From NCBI GenBank assembly GCA_947069175.1, contig CAMTDV010001633.1, positions 59,254,102 through 59,318,101 on the forward strand: 64,000 bases of DNA. The letters run 5' to 3'. This stretch comes from Scalesia atractyloides (taxonomy: Eukaryota; Streptophyta; Magnoliopsida; Asterales; Asteraceae). The notes below the pieces were generated by a model, which did not search any database, had not been told where the DNA came from, and was given only the letters and a program-made list of their open reading frames with translations. The position numbers and the translations under genes are program-made. Position 1 is the stretch's first letter. Each line of letters begins with the position of its first letter. Below, piece after piece: positions 23,117 to 34,805 of this stretch.

Positions 23117-23128
23117 GCTCTGATACCA
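23117..23128 (-). other. Primer binding site, gypsy element
   Basis: Minus-strand TGGTATCAGAGC, complementary to initiator Met-tRNA, three bases from the right LTR. It fixes the element's orientation. Confidence 0.9.
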
Positions 23129-23131
23129 ATT

Positions 23132-24000
23132 TGTCACACCCTGCTCGTAGCGGAAGCGCATAGGTGTGATCATTGAAGGTTCTCATAGCATTCGATAGTA
23201 TCAACATTCTACATGATTAAAATAAACCACAATGCCAATGTTATATGTATCACTTGAAATAACAACACAAGATGTAAATGTTTTGTTCATAATATACTCC
23301 TAAATACTTAATGTTCACAAAATAACATTGGACAAAATATAGGTTTTATAAAACAAGGCTTTGACACCTATATATCGCACGAGGGTGAAATATATGTGGT
23401 AAACCCTTCAAAAGTTGGCGTCTTCCGTGTATCCCATGTTCTTTGACTTTCAAAATCATGCAAATGCTCTTACTTTTCTAAAATACACTTTCGAAAATTT
23501 GTCAACAATAATGTTGGTGAGTTCACAGGTTTTGTTTGACACAAATGAAACTTTAAATCATTTGATAACTTTGTATGAAAACTAGTATGCATAGTGTCAA
23601 TGAAATTCGAGGATCAACTAATGTGTAGCTAGGGCATTAATGTACGTGCCGACCAGACACAGTAACCAAACCTCGACAATGTTATCCTTTGTTACCGGGC
23701 CACTAACTCTCTAGTGATGCAAATGCCCTGACTTGTTGGACACAAAAGCATTGTCGCAGTGTCTCATGGACTAAGAGTGGAGCATGCCTAGACTTGATAG
23801 ATCTACCACTTTTGTTCCTCGATCCGTATTGTGACTAATGGCTACTCATGAAACACTACTTATGTGCACATGATCCAAATGATTTCATTCGATAACTATC
23901 ATACAATTGGGTAACATATATCCCCCCCCCCCTCCCCCGCGAATTTTAAAAGTAAAAATATTTAAAAGAGGGGTCGTGACTCACAGTTTGCATGAGTGCA
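23132..24000 (-). repeat. 5' LTR of the deleted gypsy element (right end open)
   Basis: Begins TGTCACACCC. It matches 18413-18950 with scattered differences over about 540 bp and continues with sequence lost from the left copy. A CAACA...TGTTG hairpin lies at 23503-23516. A C-run interrupts it near 23926. Confidence 0.7.
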
Positions 24001-24808
24001 CAAGTCTTTCATCATAAACCTTGTTAAGACTTGACCTTGTTTTGTTTGATTAAAAACCTTTTGTTTAGACGCGTTCGTGATTGATTATCCGTATGTTCAT
24101 TAATATATATTTCATCTATATATTAATATCCTTGTTTGTGTATGTCCAGGCCTAGCCTCTTCTATGGCCTCGTGTCCTACACGATCGCTTGTACTTGTTC
24201 TTGTAATATATGGGGCCTAGCCCTTTGTATGTACTCGTGTCCCACATGATTGTTTTGTTTAGTGAAATGATATATATATATATATACATATATGTGTGTG
24301 TATGTATATATATATATCCCAAAATATATTCGTACATCGTATTTCACTAATTCATTTGTTCGCAAAAGATATATTTATTCCAAAAAATAAATATATATTT
24401 TTACTTGTCAAAGTTTGTTAAAAATAATATGTTTAACATTGCCTTGTGTATGTATGCATGTATGTGTACTTGTTTGTATACTTGTCCAAGTCATGTATTT
24501 GTTGTGTATTTGTATGTATACGTGTACCCAAGTATGTATGTATATATATATATATACACACACACTTATTCCAATACTTATTGAATAGGTACTTGTGTCT
24601 TACTTATAACTTTGTATTCTACTAAATGTGTTATGGTGTACGTAGTTATATGTATAAGTGTACATATATACATGTATTCCTTGGAATATTTCCACACTTA
24701 GTATTTTGTTGGTTTTTATCTAAAAATATTATATTTGGGGGTTCCTTAAAAAGAATATCTATTTTTTTAAACCAGTTGTGAAAATATATATTAATTATAC
24801 TTCGCTAA
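24001..24808. other. Microsatellite-rich spacer, possibly rest of the LTR
   Basis: TA, GT and TATG runs (for example 24268-24320 and 24540-24565) in AT-rich sequence without ORFs of interest. Confidence 0.4.
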
Positions 24809-25165
24809 GGGATAGATCATGAGAAAACTAGTTTAAATGAGAAAACCAAAAAACTAACTAAAAAAGCCAAATAAAACATATCAATTTTTTTTTATTTTTT
24901 TATAAAAAATCGCTATATATATTATATAAAAAAACTTTTAAAAAAAAAATAAAAAAGCATATAATGCACATGTGCAACATATACATATAATGCACATGTG
25001 TAGTACACATATAGTGCACAGGTGCAGTACAAGTTTTTTTTTTTTGAAAAAAAAGTTTTTTTATACATAAAATATAGCAATTTTTTATTAAAAATTGTAA
25101 AACAAATTGTATGTTTTTTATGTTTTTTTGACTTTTTTAGTTAGTTTTCTCATGATCATCTCCCT
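24809..25165. mobile_element. Palindromic MITE-like repeat, copy 1
   Basis: Inverted ends GGGATAGATCATGAGAAAAC and the complement of GTTTTCTCATGATCATCTCCC bound a near-palindromic 357-bp body with several GCACATGTGCA-like cores. Related copies occur at 33931-34331 and 61998-63303. TA-rich sequence lies on the right side. Confidence 0.7.
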
Positions 25166-25177
25166 ACTTTGCTAAAA

Positions 25178-25205
<28 letters not shown>

Positions 25206-25208
<3 letters not shown>

Positions 25209-25432
25209 GCGAAAGTGTATTGTACAATTAGACTTAACGTACGCTGGTGAAATTATAACATGCGTGATTAGGTTTTTTTACCTCATGCGTGATTTCTGAT
25301 TTTGTACATGAGTGATTATGCTCATGCGTGACTATGGTTTTCAACATGCGTGATTAGGGTTTTTGGGTTTTATAACGTGCGTGATTTGCCCGTGTACGTT
25401 AAGGAACATTATACGTTAACCGACCCCTATAT
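25206..25432. mobile_element. Small MITE with CATGCGTGATTA repeats
   Basis: Bounded by TATA sequence, with inverted ends sharing CTTAACGTAC. Inside, CATGCGTGATT or close variants occur about six times. No ORF. Confidence 0.55.
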
Positions 25433-25987
25433 TTATATTATACCCTTATACAATTAATAACTTAGGTTGCCTGAAAGATACCGTCACGTCCCTTCATTGA
25501 AAGGCACCTATTCATTAAAAAGGGCACCAGATCATTCATGTAATTAATAGGCACCTAATCATTCAACATAACAAACATTTACCGAAATGGTTTATATTAA
25601 ATGAAATGAAATGAAAAATATATACACAGCTTTCAAACAACTTTCTCCAACGGTCAATGCTTTATATTATGAAAAAAAACCTTTTTCATTGAAGTAAAAC
25701 ATAGGTTGGGTTAACAACACCATTGCATCGCTTCAACTAGAGGCACTGATTCATTCAAAACAGGCACCAATTCACGTCGTATAATAATATGTACCATAAT
25801 ATAATTTCACATATTACAAAACGCAACATAAAATACCGTTATTTAACCGCCAACAACGTTTTCTGATGTAAAACACTGTAGACACATGTGGTCGTAACGT
25901 CGTGCTCCGATGCGTCTCATCCAACAGGTACCACCGTTTCCTCCGTGCCACCGTTTCACACCTTTATAATGCTTAAAGCCACTGCCA
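25433..25987. other. Flank of the LTR element; short coding-like stretch
   Basis: GGCACC(T/A)ATTCATT-like motifs recur between 25500 and 25770. At 25848-25987 (minus) about 46 codons stay open (CGSGFKHYKGVKRW..., CWMRR, CLQC) and end at a TAA. The stretch is not recognised; the LTR element interrupts it. Confidence 0.3.
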
Positions 25988-25992
25988 CACTT
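25988..25992. repeat. Target duplication CACTT (left)
   Basis: CACTT, repeated at 29550-29554 immediately outside the right LTR. Five bases is the usual LTR-element duplication. Confidence 0.85.
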
Positions 25993-26293
25993 TGAAGTGA
26001 ATGGATATTTCACAACGAAACAAGTAATATTAACTGGTATTGATTCTGTAATATCTCTATTGATTTTATGCAAACGATTACAAATAAGAACTCAAAAATA
26101 ATAAAGGATAAGTGAAAGAGAAGGGGATAGGAAGATCTGGGATTACAGAAGAGAAGAAAGAACACACTCAATCTATCAATATTCTCGTTCCCTCCATTTC
26201 TGAATATCTCGTTTCATATATCATGTTAGGTTTACTGGGCTGGTTCTTCTTATTGGGCTTACTATACGGGTTGGGCCAAGATGATTCATAACA
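25993..26293 (-). repeat. 3' LTR of the non-autonomous element
   Basis: 301 bp, nearly identical to the right LTR except for an extra block of about 15 bases (CAATCTATCAATATT region) and scattered substitutions. Confidence 0.9.
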
Positions 26294-26464
26294 TTACTCC
26301 CCCCCCCCCCCCCCCCCCTTTAAAATACACCTTGTCCTCAAGGTGTAAGGCAGTAGATAACCCGGAGTTTATCCCAAGGAACCAAGCGCGCAAGTAGAGG
26401 AATGGTGATAAGGGCCAGTACCGGAGCACGAGTTGGAAGAAGTGTACTACAATGAGTATGTGTG

Positions 26465-29239
26465 CTAGTCGGGGGAGGTCCTTGTGGTGGTTGAAAGACC
26501 ATGACATTCCATATCTACTGTTGGTTCAGGAAGAAAAGTTGCCTTTAAGTAATCATGATGTGTGCTAATTGTGCTTTCTTCTTTAATGCTATTGCAACGA
26601 AGTCGTGTGTATATATATAGAAGGTTAAGGGTGCTATTCTTAAATCCCAGCTCGAGATCCAGTACTATGCTATTATTATTCAAGAGGCATATAGCTTCAG
26701 AAGGCTGCACTCGAAGAACAAGTGCATTTGTTGTTGGGTCAAAATCTGTCTGAATAATGTTGGTATACCTAGTAGCCAGTACATGCCTGATTTGCATTCG
26801 TATTTCAGCCCTAAGAACAATATCATCAAACTCCACATCAGAAATGATTTCTCTAAATTCAGTCATAGAGGAGTGTAGCACTGTAGACCCAAACAAACTA
26901 TCATCCAGCACACGAATGACATTGAAATCTCCCACGAGACCCCAACGGAAATCACCCACAACCCGCTGATGAAATTTTAAAGCACTCCAGAATTGCCCAT
27001 GACCATCCATACAGACGTGACTAAAAACAAATGACCAATAAAAACTAGGACTACAATTAATCGGCTCGATATAGCAAGTCAAAACTTGAGCAATTTAGTA
27101 TGAGAGTGTAATCGAGAAAACTATCAGATCCCAGCCAATCACAATGCTAACCATACCAACACAACAAACAGCATTCGCATTCCACCTTCCAAATAATTGA
27201 GTACAATCACCATCAAGGTTATTGTTTTGGGAATGTGTTTCCACCAAACCACAAAGATGAACACGATTAGCATAAATCAAAATACGAACCTGGTCTTGAT
27301 TAGCTAAGTTAGAGAAAGTATATGGTGAATCCTTTTTATACTCTTCTTTTTTTGCATAACCGAATTCCATGGTGTGACTGATGTTGTTTGCAGTGTAATC
27401 TTCTGAAAACAATGTCAGAAAATCAATCCATACTTCAAAAAGATGCATGCTGGTGGCGTCCAAATGCTTTGATTGAACTAGCATGTTGTGTAACCAGCTA
27501 AGATGGAGATCACTTCAGTTTTCACAGTCAGTAGGTCTAAGAATAAATCGTCTTCAAGCCTCCTAAGCAAACGCTGTTTCGTCTCATTACAGAATGTTGT
27601 AACATGTCACTTAGCTTTAGCATAAGCTTGAGGTTGTGTGAATATGAAGGACAAAAGCTCAAGCTCAGACTTAACTTGGTACCTTCCCAGAAGCGTTGCA
27701 AGAAAATTAGAAACCAATTGCGTAAAAGAACCAAAGGCAAGGGCATAAGATTCGGCCATTCGGGTATTCTCTAAGAGCAGGTGCCTATTCGGAGCGGCCC
27801 TCAACTTTCCAACCGAACCATATCGCCAACCCGGTTTCCAATCAAAATTTGGAATATCTAATGTCTAACAACCATTTGTTCACACCGTAGAGCAGAGAAC
27901 CAGCAGTCACATCCCTATAAACTTGAAGCATTCCAATTGACACTGGACCAACAAAAATACCCAAAGTTGATATGTTCCGTTTAGCATCAGACTGCATAGG
28001 AGCTGAAGTGAGAGTGGTATCCTCTGGTTCTGAAGTGAAACTGCATATGTTCAGTGTATCCAGCAGATGTGCAAAAGAAGCTTTGGTCAACTGAATGATA
28101 TGTCGAGCAGAGAGTGAAAACTGATCCAAAAGTGCATGTACTCGTGCGAAGTAAGGGTCGGGTGGTTCCGGATCAACATCCAAAACGATCAACTTAGGAG
28201 CAGAGTTGCATTGGGTATCCCATGCAATCTGGTCATGTCCGATTTCAGTTAGTATGTAAAACTGATCGTTGTTGTGATCATATATGTCCTAAACATCAAA
28301 CATCATATCAAGTGCATCCAAAACATGAATTAAAGGTAATGCCCCTCTTTTCCAACGAATGCGTTTATATTCAACTAGAAGTTTAAGCACCACATTATCA
28401 GTTCTATCCTTATGAATCCCTCGAACTGCTTGTACATAATTGTGCTTCTTAGAATGAGTAATAGCTAGTTGTGTAGTCCAAAACACCCAAATAGAAGGTT
28501 CATAAGGCTATACTATTTGAGTTATAACAAGAGGCGGGTCCAAAGTCACAGCTGGAGAGTCAATTACCATAGTGGAACTACGACATATGAGTTTATTTGT
28601 ACAAACAACAGTAATTATGGATTTCCAAGGAGACACCTGAACAAGATGCTCAATTGAAGAAATAACCATTGAAGCAACTGAAGAATCAACAACACAATCA
28701 TTGGTTTCTATCATATCATTTTGTATCGAATCATCTGCCAAGACTACATATATACTCGGTGTAACACTTTGAGGCACAAAAATATAATCTAATGTAACTA
28801 TTTTAGCATCCTGTACTCCTAGTGACTCATTAACAATAACCAGTGATTCAGTATGGATTTCTAATTCCTCGTCAACAATGGTTTCATGAAGTTCATTGGC
28901 ACTCCCATGTTCAATACTAGTAGGCATTTCATCAAACACCTGGAGGGTAGATAATGGTGGGGACAAATTGATAACGATAGCAGCACTAGGTTTTAAGGAT
29001 GAAGAACGGAATTGATGAAGCATAGCAGTAGTGAAATCATTCCATGTGATGTCATCGCTCCGAAACCAAGAATTGAACCAGTAGAATGGTCCATCTTCAA
29101 ATACTTCAATAACGTATGAGAATCGTTCATCACCATAGATTCAATAAAATCGAAAGTATAGCTCGGATTGAGATATCCACGAGTGAGGATCAGAGCCAGT
29201 GAAACAAGGTAATTGTGGGTCAAGATCTTCCAAAGCCAT
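26465..29239 (-). pseudogene. Chimeric ORF: gag-like start, LINE endonuclease-like region, G6PDH fragment
   Basis: From ATG at 29239 the minus strand keeps essentially one frame to 26465, broken by a few stops (near 29137, 28508, 28289, 27842, 27095) and an out-of-frame stretch around 27540-27810. The start (CFTGSDPHSWISQSELYF, ITWNDFTTAMLHQF) is capsid-like. About 27271-26819 resembles an endonuclease/exonuclease/phosphatase domain of plant LINEs: LCGLVETH carries the Glu, then IVIGWD, SFVFSH and LVGDFNV with Asp/Asn. About 26812-26597 resembles plastid-type glucose-6-phosphate dehydrogenase: AEIRMQIRHV, TTNALVLRVQPSEAICL and STLNLLY. The middle (28500-27500) is unrecognised. It was probably once a translated fusion and is now dead in this copy. 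Confidence 0.75.
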
Positions 29240-29267
29240 CGATGCTAAGGATCAATGAAAGCACCAA

Positions 29268-29549
29268 TGAAGTGAATGGATATTTCACAACGAAACAAGT
29301 AATATTAACTGGTATTGATTCTGTAATATCTCTATTGATTTTCAGCAACGATTACAAATAAGAACTCAAAAATAACAAAGGATAAGTGAAAGAGAAGGGG
29401 ATGGGAAGATCTGGGATTACAGAAGAGAAGAAAGAACACTCGTTCCCTCCATTTCCTGAATATCTCGTTTCATATATCATGTTAGGTTTACTAGGCCGGT
29501 TCTTCTTATTGGGCTTACTATAAGGGTTGGGCCAAGATGATTCATCACA
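29268..29549 (-). repeat. 5' LTR of the non-autonomous element
   Basis: 282 bp. On the minus strand it reads TGTGATGAATCATC... and ends ...CACTTCA, followed at once by the primer-site region. Confidence 0.9.
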
Positions 29550-29554
29550 CACTT

Positions 29555-31137
29555 AAACAAATCATTTACCACACAATTTCTCAAATTCTTACAAAATGGC
29601 CAACGAAGAAGAAGAACAATATCAACGATGAAATGTGAACCCTCCACCAATAACGTAATCTGCCATGAAATATCGTCGTCACCAATCTACGACTCACTCC
29701 CCTGTCACGGGTTCAACCGGAAGAAGTGACGGCAGATGATGGTTCCATCCCTACGTTAATAATGATGGTAGAGGGGAGAGATAGGTATTGATTGTGTTTC
29801 AGAAAAAAAAAAAAAGAAAAAAAAAACGAGGAATTATTGTTTTGATTCAAACCACAAAATAGAGAGAACATTTGATTCGAACCAAAAAATGAATGGCAAA
29901 CTAAGATGAATGTTTGTTGGTGCGAGACGTAGATTGAACACAAGAGTCCTATCTTACTGTTCCTATTACATTGACTATTGTTTTGTATCGTTTCAATTTT
30001 CAATCTTTTCGATTTTCAAAGGCCAAGGAGTTTTGAGTTGCCATCCATTCTTTTAATTTATATATTAAATCATTATTAGATAAAATATAGTATTAGATTT
30101 AGTTCCGATTATGTTTTTTTAATACTATTAAATTCATTTACGTATTTTGAAAATACTTAATGTTTAATTTGTTTATTTGTTAAATATATAGATATATGAT
30201 TGTGTTTGAAGTTTAATAAGTATATTGGATATATAACATTTTTTTATATTTATTATATTTTTAGCGTCTTTAGGTTTTAAACCCGATCCGCAATGAACCG
30301 GTAAGACGTTCGGTTCGATGCTCAGTTCAGTTCTGATAACATTGGTTTTGAATGTCTACTATGGAGTTTGCAAAGAAGCTTATAAAAAAAAGTTAGACGT
30401 TATTAAAAGAGTAGGGTATTTATAAATTGGTTATAATTATTTGACGTTAAGGCAGCTTTAAGCATGTGTTAACTTATAGGTTGTGATTGATATGAAAAAG
30501 TTGGGTTAGCGGCAGGGTGTTTACAAATTGGGTTTGAAGTAATTGGCAGGGTGTTCTAATCAATGTGTATAGATTGTTTTCATATTATAAATCCGAAAAA
30601 TAATGATATATGTATAACCTTAGATTACTTCGTACCGGAAATAATGATATATGTATACTTGAAAAGAGAATACCTTATATTACTTCGTATAAATCAATAA
30701 TATATTTACTATGATTTCTTTTATCCATTTAATCCTTAGTTGTTTGCCCATTTTATTTTCTAATTTTTTTTTATTTCTAACATACGATCATGTGGGCAAA
30801 ACTAATTTCTAACAATCTGGTTAAATAAGTAAAAATGTATTGGTAATGCATATAATGCGTTGTACGAGCCTATTTACATATTAAATTGGTGTTGAAATTA
30901 ACTCGAGGTTAACATTCTTTGGCGCAAGTGGTTTTGTAAGTTGGAGGTTAGGCAAAATGAAAGAATATGTTGCATTAATTTTAAGAATTTTTGCATCTAT
31001 TGTAGCGATACTAAAGACTTAATAATCAACATCCTACCGCAACGCACGGTTAGCATAAACTCGTATACATATATTTGGTTACTTATCCGAAATTATGTAT
31101 AATTTGTCGTGCCTTATTAACATATATACTCTTCATT

Positions 31138-31140
<3 letters not shown>
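29555..31140. other. Intergenic, no gene recognised
   Basis: A plus-strand ATG at 29596 opens only a short acidic peptide (MANEEEEQYQR). The rest is AT-rich with no supported ORF, RNA or repeat ends. Confidence 0.45.

Positions 31141-31196
<56 letters not shown>
31141..31196. repeat. (TA)n microsatellite
   Basis: 56 bp of pure TA next to a MITE end; TA is the likely insertion target. Confidence 0.9.
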
Positions 31197-31198
<2 letters not shown>

Positions 31199-32092
31199 AG
31201 AAGGATCCGTTAGGAACCACCCTTTATTGCGAGAACCAGTGTGAACACAACCAAAAATACCTAAAAAATTCTAAAAAACAACCAAAAATTTTTTTAATAT
31301 TTTTTTTGGAAAATCGCTATATTTCGTCAATAATAAAAAAATAATTCAATCCATGCACATGTGCATATGTATCATTTCTTTGACAAATTCCATTTAGAGA
31401 ATTCACTTTCATTTACACTACCATATGTAATATACTACTTTTTACATTACCAATACTAGAAATGCACATGTGCATCTATATGTATCAACATGAAATAAGG
31501 TGTTTTGGCACACTATTTTGAATACACTTTCTCTTTCATTTATCATACCATCCATAACACACTACCATTACCTCCTACCATCCATAATACAATACCATTA
31601 CTAATATTTTCCCTTTATTACATGTATATCAACACCATTTATACCATCTAATCAACATATTACATGATAAAGTGATAACTATAACCAAACCATTAACCAC
31701 TAGATATAACTAACCAAAAAACATGTATATGGGCATATTTCATCATTCAAAATCATAAACTTTTTGTACCAAAACACGTTATATCATGGTTATACATAAT
31801 GATGCACTTGTGCTTTTTGAATATTGGTAATGTAAAAAGTAGTGTATTACGGATGGTATTGTAAATTTAAGTGCAATTGTCTAATACTGGTAATGTATTA
31901 TGGAATTTGTCGAGGTAACGATACATATGCACATGTGCATGGATAACTGTTACTCGAAAAAAAAAAATTTGGTAACGAAACATAGCGATTTTTTTTAAAA
32001 TATTAAAAAATTGAGTGCTTTTTTTATTTTATTTTGTGTTCACATTGGTTCTCGCAATAAAGGTGGTTCTCGCATGAATCCTACCCTATATG

Positions 32093-32095
<3 letters not shown>
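31197..32095. mobile_element. MITE-like element A
   Basis: Ends are inverted repeats of about 55 bp: GGAACCACCCTTTATTGCGAG at the left and the complement of CTCGCAATAAAGGTGGTTCTC at the right. The interior is AT-rich with GCACATGTGCAT palindromes and no ORF. A second, rearranged copy fills 63304-64000. TA repeats flank it. Confidence 0.75.
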
Positions 32096-32128
<33 letters not shown>

Positions 32129-32215
32129 ATGTATATATATATATATGCTTTTTTATTTTATTTTGTGTTCACATTGGTTCTCGCAATAAAGGTGGTTCTC
32201 GCATGAATCCTACCC

Positions 32216-32267
<52 letters not shown>

Positions 32268-32350
32268 ATATATGCTTTTTTTTATTTTATTTTGTGTTCA
32301 CATTGGTTCTTGCAATAAAGGTGGTTCTCGCATGAATCCTACCCTATATG

Positions 32351-32391
<41 letters not shown>

Positions 32392-32434
32392 GTATGTATG
32401 TATGTATATGTATATATGTATGTATGTATGTATA
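32027..32434. repeat. Right end of element A repeated three times between TA runs
   Basis: The roughly 70-bp end (TTGTGTTCACATTGGTTCTC ... CCTACCCTATATG) occurs at about 32027-32096, 32151-32221 and 32279-32349, separated by (TA)n. It creates a spurious open frame of repeated low-complexity residues. Confidence 0.85.
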
Positions 32435-32577
32435 GGACTAGGTTCAAGAGTGAACAACTTCTTGAGAGTGAACTGGGTGAACTAATCTTGACCTTGATCA
32501 TTTTTTAGATTAAAGGGGTAAGATTGACATTAGACAAGTATTTTTAATTAAAATCCCTAGATTTTCTCATTTCTTAA

Positions 32578-32609
<32 letters not shown>

Positions 32610-33902
32610 TTTGATTATTTCTCCATAATTTTATTTATAAGAGATTGAAGGACTTTAAATTTTGGTAGACCATCATGGATTACGAAATTATCATTCTACA
32701 TCTTCAGCTCATATGTTAAAGTTGATTAATGAATATTGTAGGTGTTGAAGTTGATTAATGAATATTGTAGGTATTCTGATCACTCAAGAAGATGATAAAG
32801 ACAAAACTATTATTTTTTTTCAAATGTTTTTTTTTGAAAATATTCTGTTTACAAATTATTTAATTTCCAAATATTCGTAGCACTCATTTCTTTATCCATA
32901 GATTTTGTTTTGATTTTAACTTGAGTATTAATTTTCTTTTATTATGCGTATATATAGATATCATAATATATTGTTTTTACATTTTTTATAATTTTCAATA
33001 AATATTGAAAACTATCTCCGAGATTGAAATTGTACCTATTTTCGAGCATTAACTTTTTTTTGAATATGTGATGAAGTTATTTATTTTTGCTATTACCAAC
33101 ATAATCAAACACTGAGTAAAAAACTTACTGATTATGAGTGCAAGGATTATACGTATATAATACACATAATCGATACGTGAAATAATCAATTAAGAAAACT
33201 AGGTATCACTTTGATACATAAATAGATCTCACTCTACACACATATGTATCTCAAGTATCACGCGAAGATACAAATATATTTGATTCGATACACATATGTA
33301 CATTGTTGTTTTAATTATATGCTTATGTATATACATATGCGTATATTACGTTTATACATACATGTAACTAGTTTGGTTCTAGTTGCTTTCATAATATCAT
33401 ACAAATCTACATATATGTGCGTACGTATTATGTTCTTTGTTTCGTTTTCATTAATTTCAAAATTTTTATATGAATATACTCGTGTGCATGCATAATATGC
33501 TATATGTTTTTAATATACACATAGTAACCATTTCTGAATATAATACATATATGTATAAAAGTTTGTACACGTGTGTATAAACTAACAGCTGTATATCTTG
33601 TATAAACTGATAGTTAGCGAGACTGTACACATGTGTATAAACTAACAACTGTGTATCTTGTGTAAACTGATAGTTAGCGAGACTGTACGCATGTGTATAA
33701 ACTAACATCTATGTGTCTTGTATACACGGAAACTAACGAGATTTAAGTGATTTGATTATATTGTTTAATAAATGCAATTTACAAAAGACAAAATACCCTT
33801 CTGTCAATTGTTTAAGAAATTTCTAGATGATGTAATCTAATGGCCCAAATTAATTCACACAGTTCACTCTCAACCTAGTGTTCACTCTAGAACCCTACCC
33901 CC
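32435..33902. mobile_element. TIR element B, long form
   Basis: The left end GGACTAGGTTCAAGAGTGAAC and the right end (complement AGGGTTCTAGAGTGAAC) are inverted repeats of about 70 bp sharing TGAGAGTGAACTG. TA repeats flank it. It is 1.47 kb long, contains a (CT)n run (32579-32610), and has no transposase. Two 175-bp relatives lie at 34806-35156. Confidence 0.75.
33561..33742. repeat. Tandem repeat, 3 x 60 bp
   Basis: GTACACATGTGTATAAACTA and the following sequence recur with period exactly 60 (starts 33565, 33625, 33685). Units end TAGTTAGCGAGACT. It lies inside element B. Confidence 0.9.
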
Positions 33903-33930
33903 TGTCTCTCTCTCTCTCTATATATATATA

Positions 33931-34329
33931 GGGGATGGTTCATGAAAAAACTAGTGTAAATGAGAAAACAAAAAAACTAACTAAAAAAGCCAAAAAAAAT
34001 ATATCAAATTTTTTTTTTGATTTTTAATAAAAAATCTCTATATATATTATATAAAAAAACATTTTTTTAAAAAAATTAAGAAAAGCATATAATGCACATG
34101 TGCAACATATATATATAATGCACATGTGTAGTACACATATAGTGCACATGTGCAGTACAAGTTTTTTTTTTTTTTTTTGAAAAAAAAAAGTTTTTTTATA
34201 CATAAAAAGCAACGATTTTTTTATAAAAAAATTGTAAAAAAAATTGTATGTTTTTTATGCTTTTTTTTTTTGCTTTTTTAGTTAGTTTTCTAGTTTTCTC
34301 ATTTATATCTAGTTTTCTCATTATCCTCT

Positions 34330-34331
<2 letters not shown>
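33931..34331. mobile_element. Palindromic MITE-like repeat, copy 2
   Basis: GGGGATGGTTCATGAAAAAA at the left and the complement GGAGAGGATAATGAGAAAAC at the right, with the same AACTAACTAAAAAAGCC arms and GCACATGTGCA cores as 24809-25165. TA microsatellites adjoin both ends. Confidence 0.7.
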
Positions 34332-34385
<54 letters not shown>

Positions 34386-34805
34386 ATGTATAAATATATT
34401 TCAAACTTGTCCGATTGACCGATATCATTTTCATGGATATATATTCTTGCATTTTTTCCATATATCCTTATGGATATGTGTGTGTGTATATACACTTTAT
34501 CATGTTTCTTTCAATGTTTTTGTAGTGTATTATTTTTGGTATTTTGTTAGATATAAATTTCTAATATCTTTTTACTAAATACATATATTACACAAATACA
34601 CATCATCCCATCAAGCAGGTGTATGCCTATGTTGAGATGGGGATGGGTGACACAATTTGCTACTAGTACTGGATTTTGTTACTATGTGTGTACATCACTG
34701 TGGTGACAAATTTAACCTATACGTTACAAGCACCGAGCCTTAGTGGATTAAGTGTACGTGTCAACTTTGACCCTTGTATATAGCAGCATTTGTGTGTGTA
34801 TATAT
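34332..34805. other. Spacer with long (TA)n
   Basis: TA run at 34334-34382, then AT-rich sequence with no recognised feature. Confidence 0.5.

Larger units (their letters stand above)
18413..24000 (-). mobile_element. Internally deleted Ty3/gypsy element with nested insertions
   Basis: Two LTR copies beginning TGTCACACCCTGCTCGTAG start at 18413 and 23132. The right copy is preceded by a minus-strand primer site. Between them only a gag start survives; pol and part of the left LTR are missing, because left-LTR similarity stops near 18950 and gag begins at 18991. Other insertions sit inside. The right end of the right LTR could not be fixed; 24000 is a minimum. Confidence 0.7.
25993..29549 (-). 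mobile_element. Complete non-autonomous LTR element with captured sequence
   Basis: Short LTRs (25993-26293 and 29268-29549) start TGAAGTGAATGG and end CATAACA or CATCACA. A G-rich polypurine run adjoins the left LTR on the minus strand (complement of the C-run near 26297-26320). The primer-site region after the right LTR reads TTGGTGCTTTCATTG on the minus strand. Length is 3,557 bp with a 5-bp target duplication. No reverse transcriptase, protease or integrase is visible, so it must be mobilised in trans. Confidence 0.9.

Noticed and set aside
23926..23937. C-runs here, near 26297 and near 63066 as functional sites
   Set aside because: The run at 26297 fits a polypurine tract of an LTR element. 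The others look like simple homopolymers and may vary by sequencing or assembly error.
25843..26073. 76-codon minus-strand ORF
   Set aside because: It crosses the boundary of the LTR element at 25993, so it is a chance join; only the part left of the boundary is possibly meaningful.
32011..32508. 165-codon open frame with repeated VYIYIYIY residues
   Set aside because: It is translation of TA microsatellite and three copies of a MITE end, with no protein signal.
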